Below are positions 7,213-10,485 of a stretch of DNA of 10,485 nucleotides, piece after piece; position 1 is the first letter of the stretch, and each line of letters opens with the position of its first letter. This stretch comes from Chloroflexota bacterium. GTDB taxonomy: Bacteria; Chloroflexota; Ktedonobacteria; Ktedonobacterales; Ktedonobacteraceae. The DNA is taken from contig VBHI01000158.1 of assembly GCA_005881495.1 (NCBI GenBank), positions 1 through 10,485 of the forward strand. Direction: 5' to 3'. A model generated the notes under the pieces. The model made no database searches, was not told where the DNA came from, and worked only from the letters and a program-made list of their open reading frames with translations. The translations under genes and the position numbers were made by a program.

Positions 7213-7253
7213 GGGGGGGAATCCCCCGGCTTTTGCCGTGGGGAGGATGTCAA
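7110..7253 (+). ncRNA. Predicted omega RNA (reRNA) overlapping the 3' end of tnpB
   Basis: In characterised TnpB elements the guide RNA overlaps the end of tnpB and finishes at the element's right edge, with the spacer taken from the DNA beyond. Here the last ~100 bases of tnpB plus the post-stop hairpins (GGGGG-AAT-CCCCC at 7215-7227, GGC-TTTT-GCC at 7228-7237) and GGAGGATGTCAA are in that position. The guide would then be about 7254-7273. The 5' end given is approximate. Confidence 0.5.
7215..7238 (+). repeat. Right-end hairpins of the TnpB element
   Basis: A 5-bp G/C stem with an AAT loop (7215-7227) abuts a second small stem GGC/GCC with a TTTT loop (7228-7237). They begin 3 bp after the tnpB stop and precede the presumed TCAA terminus at 7250-7253. 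Confidence 0.6.
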
Positions 7254-7336
7254 CGTCCCTCACTGGATTTCCAGCAATCTCGATGAGGCTGCCAGACAGC
7301 GTTTTTGTGCTCAGCAGGTAGACTATGCGGATACGG

Positions 7337-7567
7337 TCATTGATCAGGAGAGACATTGACAACACACCGGAGGCCGATATGGCACGTAGAGGTGACCATC
7401 CAGAAACCACTCACGGTTACAGTACGGGTCGGTCCCTCTTCCGGGTAATGATGGTCCGACCCCATCAGAAAGGTTCTCCCGGGAATCCAGACCATATCTT
7501 CATGTGGCGGTGGGCCTGGCTGCCCAGGTCGATCTGCTGCTACAGATATCCCCATCTGCTCGTTCAT
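7337..7567 (-). pseudogene. Internally deleted formylglycine-generating-enzyme (FGE-sulfatase/SUMF1) relic
   Basis: From ATG 7567, which has a good GGAG ribosome site, the first 57 residues match the start of an FGE-sulfatase domain protein (PF03781): EDMVWIPGRTFLMGSDHHYP (residues 23-42) and then VTVSGFWM (50-57). The frame then continues as TSTCHIGLRCVVNVSPDQ and stops at 7337. The text CHIGxRCV is the normal C-terminal end of these proteins. So the start and the end of the gene are joined in frame near 7393-7399, with some 200 or more central residues missing, including the metal- and cysteine-bearing catalytic core. Intact relatives oxidise a sulfatase Cys to formylglycine or carry out related oxidations. 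This product cannot. It lies 99 bp downstream of the BASS transporter on the same strand. Confidence 0.7.
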
Positions 7568-7591
7568 GAGTCGCTCCTCTCCTTTTAGGTA

Positions 7592-7652
7592 GGGCAAGGG
7601 ATCCGTTCTGAAAGAGAGAGGAGGCGACCGAGGCCGTCTTCCCTCCTTGCCC
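7592..7652 (-). other. Extended stem-loop between the BASS gene and the FGE relic
   Basis: In the minus-strand transcript GGGCAAGG (7652-7645) can pair with CCTTGCCC (7599-7592), and the overlapping AGGAGG (7647-7642) with CCTCCT (7624-7619). It lies after the transporter stop and just before the ribosome site of the relic. It could be an intercistronic processing or partial termination structure. There is no U tract. Confidence 0.3.
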
Positions 7653-7666
7653 TCTTACTCTCAGCC

Positions 7667-8554
7667 TTACGATGCCCCGGCGGGTGTTTGCTCCGCTGCC
7701 TTTACCTGGCTGCGCCGTCCCATTTCCCCACCGGCGACCATTAGAATGACCAGCATGAACAGCGCGCCGACAATGAGCATGACTGTCACGTTTGGATCGC
7801 TGCTGAAATTCTGGGTTCCGATCACCAGGGCCGCCGACACGTTACGCTGCGCCGTGCCCAGACCCGCGACTCTCTTGATCCCACTGTCACTGCCGATCCC
7901 GCCTACAAAGTACCCCAGGACAAACGAGACGACAATGAAGATCAGCAGGGCCAGAATGCCACCGGTGCCAATGACGGAGATCACATTGCTGAAGTTGAGC
8001 ACCAGCATCAGCACGAGCACCAAGATGATGCTGTAGTTCGACGCCTGGGCCATGACCGGTTGCAGGCCAGCAGCAGCAGATTCATAGCGGGCCTTCATGA
8101 ACAGCCCGATGGCCAGCGGGATCAACATCAAGACCACGAGCGTGGTGGCGATTTGTAACGGATTCACTGTGACGCCTGTGAGCAAGAGCGGCAAGACGAG
8201 GGGCAGGTAGATGATGGTGACCACCATCAGCAGAACCATCAGTCCCACGGCAAAGGCGAGATTGCCTTTGGCAACCTGCGTCAGCTTGGGCAGGAAAGGA
8301 GCGCCTGCCGCCGTTCCCAGCAGGATCATGCCGGTGCCAAGCGACTGCTGGTTGGCCAGGATGGTCTTTGCGAGGCCGTAGGCCAGGGCAGGCACCACCA
8401 GAAAGTTGAGCACCAGGGCCAGGATGACCAGCCTGCCATTGCGCAACGGTTCCAGGATCTGCTGCATGGTCAGGCTCAGTCCCATGCTCAGCATGCTCGA
8501 GATGACGAAGACGGCAACGGCCAGATTCGCCAGCACTTGTAGGGTATGGTCCAT
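7667..8554 (-). CDS. Bile acid:sodium symporter (BASS) family transporter
   Basis: A 295-residue polytopic membrane protein with about eight or nine hydrophobic helices (roughly 8-28, 41-64, 74-92, 99-125, 133-153, 171-193, 197-219, 234-248 and 256-275). Diagnostic stretches are SMGLSLTMQQIL (23-34) with the following basic NGR, the polar-broken LLGTAAGAPFLPKL (78-91), and GTAQRNVSAALVIG (233-246), which corresponds to the BASS/ACR3 signature 'RN..aAL' in the crossover helix. Family members use a sodium gradient to import organic anions such as bile acids, pantoate or pyruvate; the substrate here cannot be told from sequence. ATG 8554 was chosen because GGAGGA lies 7 nt upstream and the family normally starts here; the open frame up to 8635 is hydrophilic and non-homologous. 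Length is normal. Upstream lies a repeat-rich non-coding stretch. Confidence 0.85.
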   Translation of the reverse strand: MDHTLQVLANLAVAVFVISSMLSMGLSLTMQQILEPLRNGRLVILALVLNFLVVPALAYGLAKTILANQQSLGTGMILLGTAAGAPFLPKLTQVAKGNLAFAVGLMVLLMVVTIIYLPLVLPLLLTGVTVNPLQIATTLVVLMLIPLAIGLFMKARYESAAAGLQPVMAQASNYSIILVLVLMLVLNFSNVISVIGTGGILALLIFIVVSFVLGYFVGGIGSDSGIKRVAGLGTAQRNVSAALVIGTQNFSSDPNVTVMLIVGALFMLVILMVAGGEMGRRSQVKAAEQTPAGAS

Positions 8555-8706
8555 CGTGTGTTCCTCCTTTATGAATAAGAGCTTGTGGCAGAAGCCGGAC
8601 TTGGGGAAACTGCTCCCTTTGTGGGCTGCTACCAAGGGCGACCGATATGCATCAACCTAAGACACAGGTCCAGGATTCCATAGGGCGAGAGCGGATGGGC
8701 GTCGAG

Positions 8707-8826
8707 ATGCTTCGCTGCGCTCAGCATGACCGTGCTACGCTCAGCATGACAGCGCTGCGCTCAGTATGACAGTGCTGTGCTCAGTATGACAGCGTTGCGC
8801 TCAGCATGACCGCGCTGTCCTTCTGA
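8707..8826. repeat. 20-bp tandem repeat, about six degenerate units
   Basis: Units of the form ATGACnGYGYTGYGCTCAGY begin at 8726, 8746, 8766 and 8786, each exactly 20 bp. A 19-bp variant (8707) precedes them and a decaying copy (8806) follows. Differences between units are mostly C/T and G/A transitions. The first unit resembles the dispersed 'TTCGCTGCGCTCAGnATGAC' repeat seen in many bacterial genomes. It is non-coding and lies between the BASS gene and the palindrome upstream. Confidence 0.85.
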
Positions 8827-8860
8827 GAATAAGGATAGCCGAGGACGCGCGCGAAAGCAA

Positions 8861-8876
8861 TACCCCATAGGGGATA
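8861..8876. promoter_or_regulatory. Possible CsoR/CstR-type operator
   Basis: TACCCC-ATA-GGGGATA resembles the G/C-block palindromes bound by CsoR-family repressors (copper, formaldehyde or persulfide sensors). The two halves match exactly only in the 4-bp C and G blocks. No csoR-like gene is in the window, and the target gene, if any, would be BASS on the minus strand or the dead transposase on the plus strand. Confidence 0.25.
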
Positions 8877-9014
8877 GAAATGGGAATAGATTTTGGCCTG
8901 GTGCTTAGGCATATTCCCGGTCGGCGTCGTCATGATTCACCTTTTACGTGAGGCAAGCAAGACAGGAGCCTCTTCAGCAGTTTAACGTGAAGTCTTTTTT
9001 CGGAAGGAGGAAAC

Positions 9015-9168
9015 ATGGGATTGACGTTGAGTTATCAAGCGAGGCGCGAATTGCTCCTGCAGATGGTGCCTCGGTATCGGGAGGCTTCCGCTTCGCAAAA
9101 AGGGGCTCTTCTTGACGCGCATTGCCACCATCACTGTCCGAAGGCGATGGGATGCTTGCGCCGGGTTA
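9015..9168 (+). pseudogene. Transposase/integrase N-terminal relic
   Basis: A strong ribosome site (AAGGAGG 9004-9010) precedes ATG 9015. The first ~50 residues look like the N-terminal segment of an integrase-core transposase common in environmental bacteria: SYQARRELLLQMVPRYREAS, then SQKGALLDA and KAMGCLRRV. In intact relatives the section between the last two reads like a '..TGY.RKYA..LL..' helix; here it is garbled (HCHHHC). After about 9165 the frame continues only as antisense of the lipid-kinase gene and is not homologous. So this is a truncated remnant whose right break coincides with the end of the neighbouring gene. Family match is from pattern memory only. Confidence 0.5.
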
Positions 9169-10293
9169 ACGCAACTCCCCACCAGTTGAAGTACCTGCCT
9201 GGTCTGGCACTTTCACCCGTAGCTGCTCGTCAGCAACATGCACATACATCGGCGTCTGACCTCGCACCTCTCCATCAAGGGTCGCATCCCGTGGATCAGC
9301 GCTCGTGGTGATCGTTACTCCTCGCGCTTGCACATGATGGATACCGGGGATGCCTGATAACTCCGCAGGGTGGTGCGTGAACGTACGCTTTTCCCCGTGA
9401 GATACGGGAGTCTCTGCATGTCCTCTGGGACCATAGAGATGAGCGATGCTTTTACCGAGAGTCCCGACATCCATCTGCTCTATCACGACGATATCGAGCA
9501 AACGATCTGCGAAACTGGAACCGGGAATGGCAAGTTCGCGTTGCCCTCCAAAAAGAGGCGTGTTAATGACGGCTACTTGTAGTGCACGACAACGCAGAGA
9601 TGTGTGTAGCTCAGGTGTTGCTTGTGCTGGCGACATGGGTACTTGAGTAGTGGCCGAGGCCTGTGGCATCGCCAGTCCTTCAAACTCGAGTTGTATATCC
9701 AGAGCGTCATGCTTTACCCATGTCTCCAACGCAGCAACAGAATAGGTCATACGTCCGAAGCGCTGACGCGTCGCCACGTTCGTCGCGATACGCGCGAACT
9801 GGACGTTGACACCAATGGTCAACGCGTGTGCGAAGTATCCATACTTTTGAGGAGCACCTTGTTCCAGTAACGGACCCGATGGGTGCTTCGTAGCAAGGTG
9901 TGGCGCTTGCTCGGCAGGCTGCGCTACACCGACATCTACCCCTTGCTCTGTTCCCTGTGCGATGAGTTGAGCTGCTGCCTGGAGATCCTGAGGAATGTGA
10001 AGAGAGCGAGCAATATCATTGGAAGTGCCCAGTGGCAGGATTCCCAGGGGAAGGCCGCTTTCGGCAATATGTGTAATCACGCCTCCCACCAATCCATCGC
10101 CACCTGCAGCGATAGCCACATCGATGCCGCTCTCCTTCCAGGTTGTTCCCTGTGCAGGCAGCTGATCCAGGTCAGCGATAGAGATCGTGTTCACAACCTC
10201 TACCCCCGTTTGTTTAAGATGTGTAATGGCCTCAACTAGTTTTTCCGATCTCCCTGAATGCGGACTGTGTATAACAATTGCACGTTGGGGCAT
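9166..10293 (-). CDS. Diacylglycerol kinase catalytic-domain lipid kinase (YegS/LCB5/DgkB-like)
   Basis: A 375-residue cytoplasmic or membrane-associated kinase expected to phosphorylate diacylglycerol or a related lipid alcohol with ATP. The N-terminal DAGK domain (PF00781) has the nucleotide-binding GGDG (64-67) in VAIAAGGDGLVGG, then ILPLGTSNDIARSLHIP (85-101). The C-terminal beta-rich domain has YFAHALTIGVNVQFA (153-167), the AVINTPLFGGQ strand (241-251) and the conserved LDGE (339-342). Two Pro/Ala/Gln-rich insertions (124-150 and 209-235), absent from typical ~300-residue members, explain the extra length. ATG 10293 starts the domain as in relatives and follows AAGGA; an ATG at 10362 would add 23 residues without a ribosome site. 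The last ~12 residues are Thr/Gly-rich, and the stop overlaps the transposase relic, so the natural C-terminus may have been altered. Confidence 0.9.
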   Translation of the reverse strand: MPQRAIVIHSPHSGRSEKLVEAITHLKQTGVEVVNTISIADLDQLPAQGTTWKESGIDVAIAAGGDGLVGGVITHIAESGLPLGILPLGTSNDIARSLHIPQDLQAAAQLIAQGTEQGVDVGVAQPAEQAPHLATKHPSGPLLEQGAPQKYGYFAHALTIGVNVQFARIATNVATRQRFGRMTYSVAALETWVKHDALDIQLEFEGLAMPQASATTQVPMSPAQATPELHTSLRCRALQVAVINTPLFGGQRELAIPGSSFADRLLDIVVIEQMDVGTLGKSIAHLYGPRGHAETPVSHGEKRTFTHHPAELSGIPGIHHVQARGVTITTSADPRDATLDGEVRGQTPMYVHVADEQLRVKVPDQAGTSTGGELR

Positions 10294-10379
10294 AGACAAA
10301 GTTCCTTCCCTGCTTACAGGAAATGAGCCAGAAAGCCCTGTGTCTTTAGACCTGGGATGCATGGCTCAACCGCTTGCAT

Positions 10380-10407
10380 ACTATACAAGTCCATGTAATA
10401 GCATCAA
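10380..10407 (-). promoter_or_regulatory. Putative promoter of the lipid kinase gene
   Basis: On the minus strand TTGATG (10407-10402) and TATAGT (10385-10380) are spaced by 16 bp. The predicted RNA start near 10373 leaves an ~80-nt leader before ATG 10293. Confidence 0.45.
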
Positions 10408-10424
10408 CATGGATTATCAACATG
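10391..10424. repeat. Direct and inverted repeats around the lipid-kinase -35 element
   Basis: ATCAACATG occurs at 10403-10411 and again at 10416-10424, a 13-bp period. CCATGT (10391-10396) and ACATGG (10407-10412) form an inverted repeat. Both overlap the -35 box and could be a regulator site, though the words are short. Confidence 0.35.
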
Positions 10425-10485
10425 AACAACAGACCGTACGCCTTATCGTGTATCATATCATCTGCCCACGAGTTGCACAACGACG

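Larger units (their letters stand above)
5923..7253 (+). mobile_element. IS200/IS605-type TnpB-only (IS1341-like) element
   Basis: One intact tnpB is flanked by structured ends: a nested hairpin at the left (5928-5972) and adjoining hairpins at the right (7215-7238) followed by GGAGGATGTCAA. The right terminus ending in TCAA (7250-7253) is like the cleavage tetranucleotide of IS608-type elements. By analogy the left cleavage would follow TTAT (5919-5922). Both edges are inferred and may be off by a few bases. There is no tnpA (HUH transposase), so the element would need one from elsewhere. No target duplication is expected in this family, and none is seen. It sits between the coiled-coil gene and the FGE relic. 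Confidence 0.75.
8555..9014. other. Non-coding region upstream of the BASS gene
   Basis: 460 bp without a supported gene. From left to right it holds the BASS ribosome site and leader, a small imperfect hairpin CCCTT...AAGGG around 8615-8638, a 20-bp tandem repeat (8707-8826), and a CCCC-ATA-GGGG palindrome (8861-8876). A stretch before the transposase relic has two similar words, TTTTACGTGAGG and GTTTAACGTGAAG (about 8941-8993), possibly part of that element's end. I see no strong BASS promoter. Confidence 0.6.

Noticed and set aside
7254..7359. A plus-strand stretch reading WISSNLDEAARQRF and QQVDYADTVI, resembling a CobW/COG0523 GTPase fragment
   Set aside because: It has no start, is only ~35 codons, and its end overlaps the better-supported C-terminal part of the FGE relic on the other strand. 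The likeness is too short to claim.
8707..8826. CRISPR array
   Set aside because: The units are contiguous 20-bp copies with no unique spacers, and no cas genes are present.
9166..9311. C-terminal half of the 98-codon plus-strand frame starting at 9015
   Set aside because: It is antisense of the lipid kinase's conserved C-terminal coding region and has no transposase likeness.

Overview
This window is ordinary chromosomal DNA from a bacterium with moderate GC content and many mobile-element scars. The best guess is the Ktedonobacteria (Chloroflexota). That rests on the exported DUF1800/DUF1501 pair, a polyprenol-phosphate-type GT-C glycosyltransferase, an IS200/IS605 TnpB-only element, and degenerate transposase and FGE-sulfatase remnants. 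It is an inference from gene content, not proof.

Layout. (1) Positions 1-1477, minus strand: a large multi-pass GT-C mannosyltransferase-like gene that runs off the left edge. (2) 1478-1652: a divergent promoter region. (3) 1653-4556, plus strand: a tight two-gene operon encoding a DUF1800 and a DUF1501 protein, both with Tat-type SRRA motifs. (4) 4663-5199, plus strand: a small membrane-anchored extracytoplasmic protein with its own promoter and an operator-like palindrome. (5) 5203-5256: a hairpin shared by convergent genes. (6) 5263-5775, minus strand: an unrecognised charged coiled-coil protein. (7) 5923-7253: a TnpB-only IS200/IS605-type element with recognisable left and right ends. (8) 7337-7567, minus strand: a miniature formylglycine-generating-enzyme (FGE/SUMF1) relic in which the first ~57 residues are joined in frame to the last ~18. 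(9) 7667-8554, minus strand: a bile acid:sodium symporter (BASS) family transporter. (10) 8555-9014: non-coding, with a 20-bp tandem repeat and a CsoR-like palindrome. (11) 9015-9168, plus strand: a transposase N-terminal relic. (12) 9166-10293, minus strand: a diacylglycerol/sphingosine-kinase-like lipid kinase with its promoter.

How the genes work together. Only the DUF1800-DUF1501 pair is a clear operon (12 bp apart, with the second ribosome site overlapping the first stop codon). Both proteins should be exported folded through Tat, and they co-occur in many bacteria with unknown function. The GT-C enzyme, the lipid kinase and the small anchored protein all point to the cell envelope but share no visible regulation. 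The right half, from 5900 to 9200, is a patch of genome decay: an RNA-guided nuclease element, two gene relics and a tandem repeat within about 3.3 kb.

I did not find a convincing wholly new multi-gene system. The most interesting items are the TnpB element, with a predicted leaderless promoter and a readable guide segment; the internally deleted FGE mini-gene; and the palindrome over the promoter at 4630-4653.
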